Assembly (NCBI RefSeq): GCF_014647155.1
Contig: NZ_BMOQ01000001.1
Coordinates: 124,001 to 188,000 of the forward strand
Reading direction: 5' to 3'
Length of the DNA stretch: 64,000 bases
Source: Halarchaeum nitratireducens
Lineage (GTDB): Archaea; Halobacteriota; Halobacteria; Halobacteriales; Halobacteriaceae
The notes below the pieces were generated by a model that worked only from the letters and a program-made list of their open reading frames with translations, ran no database searches and was not told the DNA's origin. Positions within the stretch are counted from its first letter, which is position 1, and each line of letters starts with the position of its first letter. The position numbers and the translations under genes were made by a program. Below, one piece after another: positions 8,366 through 17,455 of the stretch.

Positions 8366-9874
8366 ATGACGGACCACCGCGCGGACGCTCCCGAAGCCTA
8401 TCGCGAACTGCTCGATCAGTACGAACGCGTCACCGCGCTCGGCGGCGTGCAGGGCACGCTCTCCTGGGACCAACAGGTGATGATGCCCGAGGGCGGCAAC
8501 CCCGCGCGCTCGAAACAGCTCTCCGTGGCGTCCGGGCTGAGCCACGACCTGCTGACCGACGACGTCGTCGCCGACTCGCTGGCCGCGCTCGACGACGCGG
8601 CCCTCGCCGACGAGCAGGCCGCGGTCGTCCGCGAGATCGAGCGCCAGTACGTCCGCGCCGAGCGCGTCCCGCGCGACCTCGTCGAGGAGATCTCACGGAC
8701 TTCCAGCGAGGCCCTGCAGGCGTGGGAGGAGGCCCGCGAGAACGACGACTTCGAGACGTTCGCACCGTACCTCGACGAGCTGGTCGACCTCAAACGCGAG
8801 TACGCCGCGCACATCGACGATCAGCGCGACTCGTACGCGGTGCTCTTCGAGGAGTACGAACCCTACCTCGACCTCGAAACGGCCGAGCGCGTCCTCGATC
8901 GCCTCCGCGAGGAGCTCGTCCCGCTGATCGACGCGGTGCAGGCGTCCGACGCCGACCTCGCCGCGCCCTTCGCGGGCGGGACGTACGACCCCGAGGCGCA
9001 GGAGGCTTTCTCGCGCGACGTCCTCGACGCGCTCGGCTACGACTGGGACCGCGGTCGCCTCGACACGTCGACGCATCCCTTCACCGTCGGCAATCAGTTC
9101 GACTCGCGCATCACGACGCGCTTCAGCGAGGACGAGCCGCTCGACTCGATGATGAGCACCGTCCACGAGTTCGGTCACGCGCGCTACAATCTCGGCCTCC
9201 CGCGGGAGGAGTACGGGACGCCGCTCGGCGAGGCCCGCGATCTCACCGTCCACGAGTCCCAATCGCGCCTCTGGGAGAACCACGTCGGGCGCTCGGCGGC
9301 CTTCTGGGAGCACTTCGCGGGCGACCTCCGCGGGCAGTTCCCCACCGTCGACGCGACGCCCCGCGACCTCTACGAGGCCGCCAACCGCGTCTACCCGGAC
9401 AACCTCATTCGAGTGGAGGCCGACGAGCTCACCTACCACATGCACATCGTCCTCCGCTTCGAGATCGAGCGCGCCCTCATCTCGGGCGACCTCGACGTCG
9501 CGGACGTCCCCGAAGCGTGGAACGACAAGATGGCCGAGTACCTCGGCGTCCGGCCCGACACGGACAGCGAGGGGTGTCTCCAGGACATCCACTGGAGCCA
9601 CGGGAACTTCGGCTACTTCCCGACGTACTCGCTCGGGAGCGTCCTCGCCGCACAGCTCTACGCGCACGCCGAGGCCGACATCGACGGCCTCGACGCCGCG
9701 ATCAGCGGGGGCGACTTCGACCCGCTCGCCGACTGGCTCGGCGAACGCGTCCACCGCCACGGCCGTCGCTACACGACGCCGGACCTGATCGAGGAGGCGA
9801 CCGGCGAACCGTACACGGCCGATCACTTCCTCGACTACGTGAACGCGAAGTTCGGCGACCTCTACGATCTCTGA
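8366..9874 (+). CDS. M32-family carboxypeptidase
   Basis: The 502-residue protein is the usual length for M32 (Taq/Pfu-type) carboxypeptidases. It has the zinc motif HEFGH at residues 267-271, the HESQSRLWEN segment about 30 residues later that supplies the third ligand, and the family's N-terminal LSWDQQVMMP. These are broad-specificity metallocarboxypeptidases acting on peptides in the cytoplasm, so together with the preceding M20 enzyme it probably serves peptide turnover. It begins 68 bases after the M20 stop on the same strand, and the two could be cotranscribed. Confidence 0.95.
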   Translation: MTDHRADAPEAYRELLDQYERVTALGGVQGTLSWDQQVMMPEGGNPARSKQLSVASGLSHDLLTDDVVADSLAALDDAALADEQAAVVREIERQYVRAERVPRDLVEEISRTSSEALQAWEEARENDDFETFAPYLDELVDLKREYAAHIDDQRDSYAVLFEEYEPYLDLETAERVLDRLREELVPLIDAVQASDADLAAPFAGGTYDPEAQEAFSRDVLDALGYDWDRGRLDTSTHPFTVGNQFDSRITTRFSEDEPLDSMMSTVHEFGHARYNLGLPREEYGTPLGEARDLTVHESQSRLWENHVGRSAAFWEHFAGDLRGQFPTVDATPRDLYEAANRVYPDNLIRVEADELTYHMHIVLRFEIERALISGDLDVADVPEAWNDKMAEYLGVRPDTDSEGCLQDIHWSHGNFGYFPTYSLGSVLAAQLYAHAEADIDGLDAAISGGDFDPLADWLGERVHRHGRRYTTPDLIEEATGEPYTADHFLDYVNAKFGDLYDL

Positions 9875-9951
9875 GCGCCGCCGAGTCGCCGCCACCACGT
9901 CGCTCGCGTCCGATGCGGCGTTCATCGAGAGCGTGGTACCGACCACCACAA

Positions 9952-9961
9952 AGATTATATC
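9952..9961 (+). promoter_or_regulatory. TATA box of the small zinc-finger gene
   Basis: The sequence GATTATATCG lies about 28 bases before the ATG at 9987. This spacing predicts a leaderless transcript and supports that start over the in-frame upstream ATG at 9933. Confidence 0.55.
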
Positions 9962-9986
9962 GTTGGTGTGGCATACTGTACCATGT

Positions 9987-10154
9987 ATGTCGAGCGCACG
10001 GGATACCGAATCGGTTCTGGACGAGTTCCTCGAACACACCGGTCACGACGTCGAGGCCTGGGACCGAAGCTATAACAAGAAACAGTGTCCCGACTGCGGC
10101 GGCCTCCACGAGACGGCGGCCCGCGAGTGTAGCGTCTGCGGCTGGTCGCCCTGA
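9987..10154 (+). CDS. Small zinc-finger protein, HVO_0416 family
   Basis: The 55-residue protein has two CPxCG-type knuckles, C34-x2-C37 (CPDCG) and C48-x2-C51 (CSVCG), joined by a short acidic linker, which is the layout of haloarchaeal micro zinc-finger proteins such as HVO_0416. The YNKKQCPDCGGLH core resembles that family. Haloarchaea encode many such proteins below 70 residues; several have been linked to biofilm and stress phenotypes, but this one has no assigned function. The ATG at 9987 is chosen from the TATA spacing. It is monocistronic and convergent with the ABC exporter. Confidence 0.82.
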   Translation: MSSARDTESVLDEFLEHTGHDVEAWDRSYNKKQCPDCGGLHETAARECSVCGWSP

Positions 10155-10178
10155 TCCGCCCCGCCGGCCGCCCCGACT

Positions 10179-12104
10179 TCAGTCGTCGTTCGCGCTCTCC
10201 TCTTCGACCCGTTGTGCCCCGCGCTCGCGGGCGCGTTCCACGAACGCCTCGGGCAGCTCGTCTATTTCGCCGGCCTGCACGCCCCAGAGGTTCGCGTAGA
10301 GGCCGTCCTCCGCGAGGAGTTCCTCGTGCGCGCCGCGCTCGACGACTCGCCCGTCCTCCAGCACGAGGATCGTGTCCGCGTCCTTCACCGTCGAGAGCCG
10401 GTGCGCGATGGTGAACGTCGTCCGGTCCGCGGTGAGACGATCGAGCGAGCGCTGGATCAGCATCTCCGTCTCCGTGTCGACGTCCGACGTCGCCTCGTCG
10501 AGGATCATGATGTCGGGGTCCTTCAGCACCGCGCGGGCGATGTCGATCCGCTGGCGCTGGCCGCCCGAGAGCTTCACGCCCCGCTCGCCCACCATCGTCT
10601 CGTAGCCGTCGGGGAGGTTCGTGACGAACTCGTGGGCCTGAGCGGCCTTCGCGGCGTCGACGACGTCCTCGTGGTCGGCGTCGAAGGAGCCGTAGCGGAT
10701 GTTCTCCGCGACGGTGCCGTAGAAGAGGAACGTGTCCTGCGAGACGTAGCCGATGGCCTCCCGGAGACTCGAGAGGGTCACCTCGCCGATGTCCTGATCG
10801 TCGATCCGGATCGCACCCGAGTCGGGGTCGTACATCCGCATGAGGAGTTTGAGCACCGTGGACTTCCCCGCGCCCGTCGGGCCGACGAGCGCGAGCGTCT
10901 CGCCGCCGTCGATCTCGAACGAGACGTCCTCGATGATCGTCTCCTCGTCGTAGCCGAACGTCACGTCGTCGTACTCGACCGCGCCGTCATCGACGATCAG
11001 GTCCGCGGCGTCGGGCTCTTCGGCGACGCGCGAGGGCTGGTCCATCAGCCCGAAGATGCGTTCGCTCGCCGCGCGCGCCCGCTGGTACATGTTGATGATC
11101 TGCCCGAACTGCGCCATCGGCCAGATGAACTGCTGGCTCAACTGGATGAAGACGACGAACGCGCCCACCGTCAGCGTCCCCTCCATCCCGAGCGGCGGGC
11201 CGACCGCCACCCAGTACGCGCCGACGAGGAAGGTCAACACGAAGCCGAGCCCCGAGATGACGCGCAGCGCCGGGAAGAACTTGATCCGGACCGTCACCGC
11301 CCCCCAGTTCGCGTCGAAGTAGTCCCGCGAGGACTCCTCGACGCGTTCGTCCTCGTACTCCTCCGTGCTCGAGGTCTTGATGACTTGGATGCCGCCGAGG
11401 TTGTTCTCCAGTCGGGAGTTCAACTGCCCGACGGAGGAGCGGACGGCCGCGTATTTGGGCTGGATGCGCTTGACGAACCAGTACGTGAAGCCCGCGATCA
11501 CCGGCACCGGGAGGAGCGTCAGGATCGCCAGCCGCCAGTTGTAGGAGAAGAGGACGACCGCGACGCCGACGACCATCACCGCGAGGCGGAGCGCGGAGTT
11601 CAGTCCGTCGTTCAGAAAGCGCTCCAGTCGATTGACGTCGTTCGAGAGGACGGACATCATCTCGCCCGTCTGCTTCTCCGCGAAGAAGGCCATGTTCAGC
11701 CGCTGCATCCGCTCGTAGGTGTCCGTGCGCACCGCGTGCTGGACGTGCTGGCTGTACGCGTTCCACCCCCAGTTGCGGACCCAGTGACACCCCGCGCCGA
11801 GGACGAACGACCCCGCGACGATCCCCGCCGCGATCAGCACCTGCTCGCCCGTCGTCCATCCAGCGCGCAGCGGCGCCGGGAGGAACGCGAGGAACGTCCC
11901 GTCGTCGCGGAGGATCGTGTCGATCGCGTAGCCGAGCATCACCGGCGGCACGAGATCGAGGAGGCGCGCGACGATCGACGCGACGACGCCGAGCGTGAAC
12001 TGCCCCCAGAACTCCCGGCCGTACTCCGAGAAGAGCCGCCACATCGCGTTCCCAGAGGTCGCCCGCACGTCCGCGAACGCGTCGTCCGCACCCTGTTCGC
12101 TCAT
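10179..12104 (-). CDS. ABC transporter with fused permease and ATPase domains (MsbA/MDR type exporter)
   Basis: The 641-residue half-transporter has an N-terminal membrane domain with six predicted helices (residues about 38-345) and a C-terminal nucleotide-binding domain. The latter has P-loop VGPTGAGKST, Q-loop, signature LSGGQRQR, Walker B IMILDEAT and the H-loop AHRLST, all intact. Homodimeric exporters of this type move lipids or drugs outward. The substrate is unknown and there is no linked regulator. The ATG at 12104 follows a TATA-like CCTTTTTCC about 30 bases upstream on its strand. It lies just downstream of the DUF192 gene but has its own promoter. Confidence 0.93.
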   Translation of the reverse strand: MSEQGADDAFADVRATSGNAMWRLFSEYGREFWGQFTLGVVASIVARLLDLVPPVMLGYAIDTILRDDGTFLAFLPAPLRAGWTTGEQVLIAAGIVAGSFVLGAGCHWVRNWGWNAYSQHVQHAVRTDTYERMQRLNMAFFAEKQTGEMMSVLSNDVNRLERFLNDGLNSALRLAVMVVGVAVVLFSYNWRLAILTLLPVPVIAGFTYWFVKRIQPKYAAVRSSVGQLNSRLENNLGGIQVIKTSSTEEYEDERVEESSRDYFDANWGAVTVRIKFFPALRVISGLGFVLTFLVGAYWVAVGPPLGMEGTLTVGAFVVFIQLSQQFIWPMAQFGQIINMYQRARAASERIFGLMDQPSRVAEEPDAADLIVDDGAVEYDDVTFGYDEETIIEDVSFEIDGGETLALVGPTGAGKSTVLKLLMRMYDPDSGAIRIDDQDIGEVTLSSLREAIGYVSQDTFLFYGTVAENIRYGSFDADHEDVVDAAKAAQAHEFVTNLPDGYETMVGERGVKLSGGQRQRIDIARAVLKDPDIMILDEATSDVDTETEMLIQRSLDRLTADRTTFTIAHRLSTVKDADTILVLEDGRVVERGAHEELLAEDGLYANLWGVQAGEIDELPEAFVERARERGAQRVEEESANDD

Positions 12105-12138
12105 TCGTCCCGACTACGCGGTGCGCAGGAAAAAGGTT

Positions 12139-12636
12139 TCAACTCCCGACGTCCCCGCCGCGACCGTACTCGATCGCCACCCGATCCCCGGCCGCGATCC
12201 CGTGACGCGCCGTCCACCCCCGTGGGACCTCTATCACCCACTTCGCCCGACCCGTGTAGCGGCGATACGGCGGCTCCTCCGTCCCCGCGTGGTGGATTCG
12301 GGTGATCCGCCCGTCCTCCCCGACGAAGACGATGTCGAGCGGGTAGGCCATGTCGCGCATCACGTACGCCCGCGACCCCTCGGTCTCGTAGACGAACAGC
12401 ATACCCGAGCCGTTCGCCAGCGACGCGGTCTCCGAGAGGCCCCGATAGCGCTCGGCCTCCGAGTCCGCCACCGACGCGTCCACGACGCCGAGCGTCGATC
12501 CGTTCTCGTCCGTGATCGTCACCGTCGCGCCGTCGTGGCCCGTCGACCCCGTGAACGCCCACGCCCCGACGGCGACGAGCGCGACCCCGAACAGGACCGC
12601 CAGCGCCGTCGTCGCCCGTCGCGTCCGCCGATCCAT
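12139..12636 (-). CDS. DUF192 family exported/membrane-anchored protein
   Basis: The 165-residue product has an N-terminal hydrophobic segment (about residues 10-30) followed by a DUF192 domain. Typical features are RYRGLSE, GMLFV, the YVMRDMAYPLDIVFV core and a C-terminal G-x-x-xGDRV. DUF192 proteins are small secreted beta-rich domains of unknown function. The start at 12636 places the signal/anchor segment at the very N-terminus; the longer frame to 12717 runs into the tRNA-Val promoter region. It lies 34 bases upstream of the ABC exporter on the same strand. Confidence 0.85.
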   Translation of the reverse strand: MDRRTRRATTALAVLFGVALVAVGAWAFTGSTGHDGATVTITDENGSTLGVVDASVADSEAERYRGLSETASLANGSGMLFVYETEGSRAYVMRDMAYPLDIVFVGEDGRITRIHHAGTEEPPYRRYTGRAKWVIEVPRGWTARHGIAAGDRVAIEYGRGGDVGS

Positions 12637-12728
12637 ACCTCGACGAAGCCCGCGACGCCGCCTAAGCGTTCCGCCGCCGGCGGTCGAAGGGAAACCGTTT
12701 TGCCGCGCCTCCGCCACTCACGACGTGC

Positions 12729-12801
12729 GGGTTCGTGGTCTAGTGGTTATGACGTCTCCCTTACAAGGAGAAGGTCGGTGGTTCGAATCCGCCCGAACCC
12801 A
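12729..12801 (+). tRNA. tRNA-Val (anticodon UAC)
   Basis: A full 73-base cloverleaf is present. The acceptor arms GGGTTCG and CGAACCC pair perfectly and are followed by discriminator A. The anticodon stem TCTCC/GGAGA encloses the loop CTTACAA, giving anticodon TAC. The T arm contains GGTTCGAATCC. The CCA end is not encoded. No intron is visible. Confidence 0.96.
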
Positions 12802-13022
12802 CTTCCGACGTCGTCACGCGACGAGCGACGACGCCGCGTGTGGGATCGCTCTGCTCACCGCGCGTCCCTGTCGACGCCGACGACCGCCGTCCCGCCGGAC
12901 GCTCGGTCGTCCCTCGTGGATTCAGCGCCGTCGTCCCCCCAGATGACCGCCCATCCGTTTCCAGCGTCGCCCCGCGCGTTTCGTAACCCTTTTTTCCGCG
13001 CTCGTCCTCGGGTGACGTGCAC

Positions 13023-13096
13023 GCCGCCTTAGCTCAGACTGGGAGAGCACTCGACTGAAGATCGAGCTGTCCCCCGTTCAAATCGGGGAGGCGGCA
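13023..13096 (+). tRNA. tRNA-Phe (anticodon GAA)
   Basis: This is a 74-base cloverleaf with acceptor GCCGCCT paired to AGGCGGC and discriminator A. The anticodon stem CTCGA/TCGAG encloses CTGAAGA, so the anticodon is GAA. The T loop is GTTCAAATC. CCA is not encoded. A T-rich element CCCTTTTTTCC about 30 bases upstream may be its TATA region. Confidence 0.96.
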
Positions 13097-13511
13097 TTTT
13101 CCCGCGAACCCGTGAGAGAGCGATTCGACCGAACCGCGAGCGGGGCCGCCGTCGCCCGTCCCGGCTCGGATCTCGATACTCTGTACCCACGTTTCGCTGT
13201 CGTTCACTCCGACGAGCGACCCGGCCGTTACGTCGCTGCCGTCGACACGCGACTCACCGGTCGTGCGCACGTCTACACTCGTTTCCGCGGTCGGCACCGT
13301 GGTGTTCGCGCCCGATTTCCGGACCGTTCGTCCTCGGTGCGTTCGTGTCGATGGGCGGCGCGCTCGCACGCTACTACGACTGCTGAACGGTCGCTATCGA
13401 TGACCATCCCGCCGTCGGACCCGTGCGGTCACATCCCCTCTGGAAGCCGGTCGCACCGAGCGCCTCCATCCCGCAAGGGTTATCCGTGGGCAGTCACATC
13501 GTACAAAGGCA
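13097..13511. other. 415-base gap between tRNA-Phe and the cold-shock gene; no supportable gene
   Basis: Both strands have open frames of 100-140 codons here, but none has a clear start, a family resemblance or a good promoter. The minus-strand frame at about 13130-13340 reads like an exported, Thr/Val/Asp-rich protein (AETSVDVRTTGESRVDG), but it runs on antisense into tRNA-Phe before stopping at 13034, so at most it is a fragment. The cold-shock gene's promoter (GGGTTATCC near 13477) is in the last 40 bases. Confidence 0.4.
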
Positions 13512-13706
13512 ATGGCGAAAGGCGTAGTTGACTTCTTCAACGACACGGGCGGTTACGGATTCATCGAGACTGACGACGCGGACGAGGACGTCTTCTTCCA
13601 CATGGAAGACGTCGGCGGCCCCGACCTGGAAGAAGGTCAGGAGGTCGAGTTCGACATCGAGGAGGCCGAGAAGGGCCCCCGCGCGACGAACCTCACCCGC
13701 CTGTAA
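13512..13706 (+). CDS. Cold-shock domain protein (CspA family)
   Basis: The 64-residue protein is a single cold-shock OB-fold with RNA-binding motifs RNP1 (GGYGFIE) and RNP2 (VFFHM). It is unusually acidic for the family, as expected in a high-salt cytoplasm. CspA-type proteins bind single-stranded RNA and act as RNA chaperones; the archaeal ones are presumed to do the same. A TATA-like GGGTTATCC sits about 33 bases upstream of the ATG. A GC-rich hairpin follows its stop. It is a single-gene transcript. Confidence 0.95.
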   Translation: MAKGVVDFFNDTGGYGFIETDDADEDVFFHMEDVGGPDLEEGQEVEFDIEEAEKGPRATNLTRL

Positions 13707-13719
13707 CTCGTTGAAGGAG

Positions 13720-13736
13720 GCCGCCGTAACGGCGGC
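13720..13736 (+). terminator. Hairpin after the cold-shock gene
   Basis: GCCGCCG and CGGCGGC form a perfect 7-bp stem around the loop TAA, 14 bases after the stop codon. There is no strong T-run behind it, so it may act in RNA 3'-end stability rather than as a simple terminator. Confidence 0.5.
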
Positions 13737-13873
13737 ATTGCGGTAACGGTTCTCGACTCCCGGAAGCGCTGACGGTTGCGGTGTGAGCGACTCCGGTCCC
13801 TTATCTTCCAACGAGAGCGACGCGTCATCCGACTCGTCGCGCTCGGTCTTCCACTCGGCGAGCGACGGCGCCG

Positions 13874-15820
13874 TCACTCGATCCGCCACTGCCCGCCGAG
13901 CTCGCCGCGTTCGGCCCGCGGATCGTCGACGAGGCTCCGCAACGCGCGCTCGTCGAACGCGTATCGCCGCTCGCGGTCCCGCACCACGAGGTCGCGCCCG
14001 CGCAGCTCGACGAGAAGGGAGTGGATCGCCTCCATCGAGGCCCCCGTCGCGTCGACGAGCGCCCGCGCCGACTGCGACGTCTCGCTCAGTCGCTCGTAGA
14101 CCGCTTCGGCGGTCGACTCGTTACACCGCGAGGCGCGTCGCGCCGCATCGAGTCGCGTCCGGACCGCGGACGCGTCGAGGAGCGCCCCCGGTTCGTCCAC
14201 CGTCGTGGCGCCCGCCTCGCGCTCACCGTCCGCGCTTCCCGTGGACGCGTCCCCGTCGGCCGCTCCGCCCGCGGGTCGTTCGCGTCCGTGTCCGTGTTCG
14301 CGCGACGCGCGCTCGCGCTCCGACGAGCGCTGGAGCCGATCGAGGACGTCCCCGATCCGCTCCGTCGGTTCGATACGGCCCTCGCCGTCGCGCTCGGTTT
14401 CCGCCGTCGTCTCGCCCGAGTCGTCCGTCCCCGGCGCGGTCAGTTGGTCCTCGACGTCGGACACCGACGCGCCCGCCTCCTCACCGGTGTCCTCACCGAC
14501 GCCGTCTACGGCGGTGTCGCCGCTCGCCGTTCGCGCGGCCTCGTCGTCCGCGTCACCGGCGTCGGGCGAGTCCTCGCGTCCGACCGCGGCGAGTCGCGCT
14601 TCGAGCTCCGCGACGCGCTCGCGGAGGACCGCGACGTCGTCGGTCGTCGTGCCCCCGCCGCCGGTGGTCCCGGTCTCGCCTTCGTCGCTCGCGTCCGCGT
14701 CCAGCGTGGTCTGCGCGGCCGCGTCGCCGTCTGTCGTCGTCCCGTCCGCGGTACGCGCGCCGGCGGGACCGCGATCCGGATCGCCGTGCGCCACCGCGTT
14801 CGCGAGCTTTCGAGCGGCCGCCGAGACGTCGCGCGCCCGGTCGAGTTCGGCCTCCAGTTCGGCGATGCGCTCCTCCCGGTTCTCCACGCGGCGTTCGAGC
14901 TCGGCGATCCGGTCCTGGCGTTGCTCCTCGGCGTCCCTGATGTCCGCGAGGTCCTCGACGAGCGTGTCGCTCACCGACTTCAGCTCCGGGCGTTCGAAGT
15001 CGTCGAGGCCGGGCGTCGCGCCCGCGTCGAACGTCCGCTTGCGCTTGAACTGGACGCGCTCGACCGCCGCGTCCGTCCAGTCCGCCTGCACGAACGCCTC
15101 CCCGGCGTCGAGGTCCGAGACCGCGGCCTCGTACTCGCTCCCGACGATCCGGCCGACGACCTTCGTGTCGTTCTCCCAGGTGAGCCGGTGCCAGACGAGC
15201 CAGTTCGCCTGCGTGATGAAGTCCTTCTTCACGTCCGCGGGACGTTGGCTGATGCCGACCACGCCGAGGCCGTGCTTTCGGCCGCGCTTGCCGACCTTGA
15301 TGAGCATCCGCCCCGTCTCGCCCATCCCCGCCCCCTCCGGGATGTACTCGTGGACCTCCTCGACGACGAGCAGGAAGGGCTTTTTGAGCTTCTTCTCCTT
15401 GGCGAAGAGGTGTTTCGCCGTCTCGAAGACGAGCTCGTCCGCTGCCGCCTCGTCGAGGAACCCCGAGACGTCGAGGATCACGGGCACGTTCTCTTCGAGG
15501 GCGATCGTGGCGAGGCGCTCTGCGTGCTCCGGGCTCACCTGGATGTCGCAGCCGTCGTCCGCGCCCGCGTGTAGGAGCTCGTACTCCTCCTTGAGCCCGT
15601 AGTACTCGCCGTCCGTGTCGACGACGAGGACGGGATACTGGCGTTCGAGCAGCTCCTCGATGACGACCGAGACGGAGTTGCTCTTCCCGCTCCCGCTCTT
15701 CCCGGTGATGAACGCGCGACCGGTCAGGACCTCTTCCGTCGGAAGCCGGAGGGAGTCACCGTCGGCCGTCTCGCCGACAGGGAGATGGCGCTCGTCGACG
15801 CCGTCGTCTGCGGGGGCCAT
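13874..15820 (-). CDS. HerA/DUF87-type ATPase with acidic linker and C-terminal winged-helix region
   Basis: The 648-residue protein has a HerA-like ATPase core: P-loop GKSGSGKSNS at residues 40-49, Walker B near residue 150 (LLVVEEVHEYIP), and GRKHGLGVVGISQRPADV, a pattern of HerA-FtsK helicases. Residues about 290-335 form a Glu/Arg-rich coiled coil, followed by a long low-complexity acidic linker (about 335-560) and a C-terminal domain that looks like a winged helix. HerA proteins pump or translocate DNA, usually with NurA, but neither nurA nor mre11/rad50 is adjacent here, so the exact role is open. The ATG at 15820 begins just before the conserved VGETADGDSLRLP segment. Confidence 0.88.
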   Translation of the reverse strand: MAPADDGVDERHLPVGETADGDSLRLPTEEVLTGRAFITGKSGSGKSNSVSVVIEELLERQYPVLVVDTDGEYYGLKEEYELLHAGADDGCDIQVSPEHAERLATIALEENVPVILDVSGFLDEAAADELVFETAKHLFAKEKKLKKPFLLVVEEVHEYIPEGAGMGETGRMLIKVGKRGRKHGLGVVGISQRPADVKKDFITQANWLVWHRLTWENDTKVVGRIVGSEYEAAVSDLDAGEAFVQADWTDAAVERVQFKRKRTFDAGATPGLDDFERPELKSVSDTLVEDLADIRDAEEQRQDRIAELERRVENREERIAELEAELDRARDVSAAARKLANAVAHGDPDRGPAGARTADGTTTDGDAAAQTTLDADASDEGETGTTGGGGTTTDDVAVLRERVAELEARLAAVGREDSPDAGDADDEAARTASGDTAVDGVGEDTGEEAGASVSDVEDQLTAPGTDDSGETTAETERDGEGRIEPTERIGDVLDRLQRSSERERASREHGHGRERPAGGAADGDASTGSADGEREAGATTVDEPGALLDASAVRTRLDAARRASRCNESTAEAVYERLSETSQSARALVDATGASMEAIHSLLVELRGRDLVVRDRERRYAFDERALRSLVDDPRAERGELGGQWRIE

Positions 15821-16014
15821 GTGGGTCGTCGGGGAGAACGACGCCCGGTGGCAAGAAGATTGCCGTCGTCGCGGGCGGCGTCCCGACCCACATCGTCACG
15901 CATCGCTCACGTTCGCGCCCGCCCGCCGTCCCGTCGGCGGAGCGTCGGTATCGCTCCGCTCTACCAGTTCGAAGGCTTTAACCGCGCGCTAGCCGTCAGC
16001 CTCGGGTAGTAACC

Positions 16015-16551
16015 ATGGCCGACAATCCCGCCTCCATGTATCGGACGATCGACAAGCCGTCCTACACCCGACGCGAGTACATCACGGGCATCCCCGGCTC
16101 GAAGATCGCCCAGTTCAAGATGGGCGACCTGCAGGCGGACCCCGAGGACTACGACGTCCAGATCAGCCTCAAGCCCGAGGAGGAGTGTCAGCTCCGCCAC
16201 GGCTCGCTCGAGGCCGCTCGCCTCTCCGCGAACCGCCACCTGATCAAGGAGCTCGGCGAGGGCAACTACAAGATGATCCTCCGCAAGTTCCCCCACCAGG
16301 TCCTCCGCGAGAACAAGCAGGCGACCGGCGCGGGCGCGGACCGCGTCTCCGACGGGATGCGACAGGCCTTCGGCGTCCCCGTCGGGACCGCGACCCGCAT
16401 CTACCCGAACGAGCGTCTCTTCACCGCGTGGTGCAGCGTCGAACAGGCCGACGCCGTGAAGGAGGCCTTCCGCCGCGCGTACAACAAGATCACGCCGCCG
16501 TGCAAGGTCGAGGTCGAGCGCGGGCAGGACCTCCTGACGAAGGCGGACTGA
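16015..16551 (+). CDS. rpl10e: 50S ribosomal protein L10e (L16)
   Basis: The 178-residue product matches archaeal L10e along its length: [16 protein letters not shown] at the start, the ARLSANRHL and [10 protein letters not shown] segments, and [14 protein letters not shown] in the middle. It sits near the peptidyl-transferase centre and the 5S rRNA in the large subunit. A TATA box GCTTTAACC is centred about 38 bases before the ATG, predicting a leader of about 10 bases. It is followed by the ATP-grasp gene, which has its own TATA box. Confidence 0.97.
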   Translation: MADNPASMYRTIDKPSYTRREYITGIPGSKIAQFKMGDLQADPEDYDVQISLKPEEECQLRHGSLEAARLSANRHLIKELGEGNYKMILRKFPHQVLRENKQATGAGADRVSDGMRQAFGVPVGTATRIYPNERLFTAWCSVEQADAVKEAFRRAYNKITPPCKVEVERGQDLLTKAD

Positions 16552-16574
16552 CGGCTAACGAGTCCTTTTACTCG

Positions 16575-16592
16575 CCCCCCCTCCAAGGGGGG
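16575..16592 (+). promoter_or_regulatory. G/C hairpin in the leader of the ATP-grasp gene, overlapping an SD-like sequence
   Basis: A run of C (16575-16581) and a run of six G (16587-16592) can form a stem with a 5-base loop, immediately before the ATG at 16595. The G run is also the only candidate ribosome-binding sequence. It may equally serve as the 3' hairpin of the L10e transcript. Confidence 0.45.
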
Positions 16593-16594
16593 AT

Positions 16595-17455
16595 ATGTTC
16601 CGGCTCGCGTTCGCCAACGAGGCCGAGACGTTCGAGCGCGTCCGCGACCCCCTCGCCGAGCGCGGCATCGCGGTCGAGGCCGTCGCCGCCTCCCACGGTT
16701 CGTACTCCCTCACCGAGCCACCGGTCGACGGTGAGCGCTTCGACGCCGGCTTCGTCTTCCCCGGGCGGATCATGGAGGGCGGGGTGCTCGACGCGTGGCT
16801 CGACGTCCCGTGGCTCAACGACCGCGAGGCCGTCCTCACGTCGCGCAACAAGGCGGGCGTGCTCGCCACGCTCGCGGACGCGGGGATCCCGACGCCCGAC
16901 TCGGTGCTCGTCTCGAACCCCGCGGACACCGACGCGCTCGTCGCGGCCTACGAGTGCCTCCCCTCGCCCGTCGTGGTGAAACCGAACTCGACGACGCGCG
17001 GGATCGGCGTGGCGAAGGCCGCGGACCTCGACTCCTTCCTCGGGATCTGCGACTACCTCGACCTCGTCCACGACTACCGGGCGACCGGGGATCGCTCCTA
17101 CCTCGTCCAGGAGTACCTCCCGAACGCGCGCGATTATCGCGTGATGGTGTTGGAGGGCGACGTCGTCGGGGCGGTCGAGCGCCGTCTCCCAGACGCCGAC
17201 GTCGCGGCGGGTCGGTGGAAGCACAACGTCCATCGGGGGGCGGAGGCCGTCGGCGTCGATCCGGACCCGGAGGTCGCCGCGCTCGCGGAGCGGACGGCGT
17301 CGGCGCTCGACGTGCCGTTCCTCGGGGTGGACGTGCTCGTCACGGCGGACCGTGCGGTGGTGAACGAGACGAACGCCCGTCCGACCATCGACGATAGCGA
17401 GAAGTACGACGAGGGGTTCTACGACCGCCTCGCGGCGGCCGTGACGGGACTGTAG
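16595..17455 (+). CDS. RimK-type ATP-grasp ligase
   Basis: The 286-residue protein has an ATP-grasp fold. A lysine/glycine loop VVKPNSTTRGIGV lies near residue 130, the adenine-contact region YLVQEYLP near residue 170, and the metal-binding VNETNARPTID near residue 255. It resembles RimK and related enzymes, which join an amino acid to a carboxylate through an acyl-phosphate intermediate. The substrate is not predictable. No lysine- or coenzyme-F420-biosynthesis partners are adjacent. A TATA-like CCTTTTAC lies about 28 bases before the ATG. Confidence 0.83.
   Translation: MFRLAFANEAETFERVRDPLAERGIAVEAVAASHGSYSLTEPPVDGERFDAGFVFPGRIMEGGVLDAWLDVPWLNDREAVLTSRNKAGVLATLADAGIPTPDSVLVSNPADTDALVAAYECLPSPVVVKPNSTTRGIGVAKAADLDSFLGICDYLDLVHDYRATGDRSYLVQEYLPNARDYRVMVLEGDVVGAVERRLPDADVAAGRWKHNVHRGAEAVGVDPDPEVAALAERTASALDVPFLGVDVLVTADRAVVNETNARPTIDDSEKYDEGFYDRLAAAVTGL

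Noticed and set aside
12802-13022. Gap between the two tRNAs
   Set aside because: No gene or clear repeat; only the probable tRNA-Phe promoter T-run near 12990.
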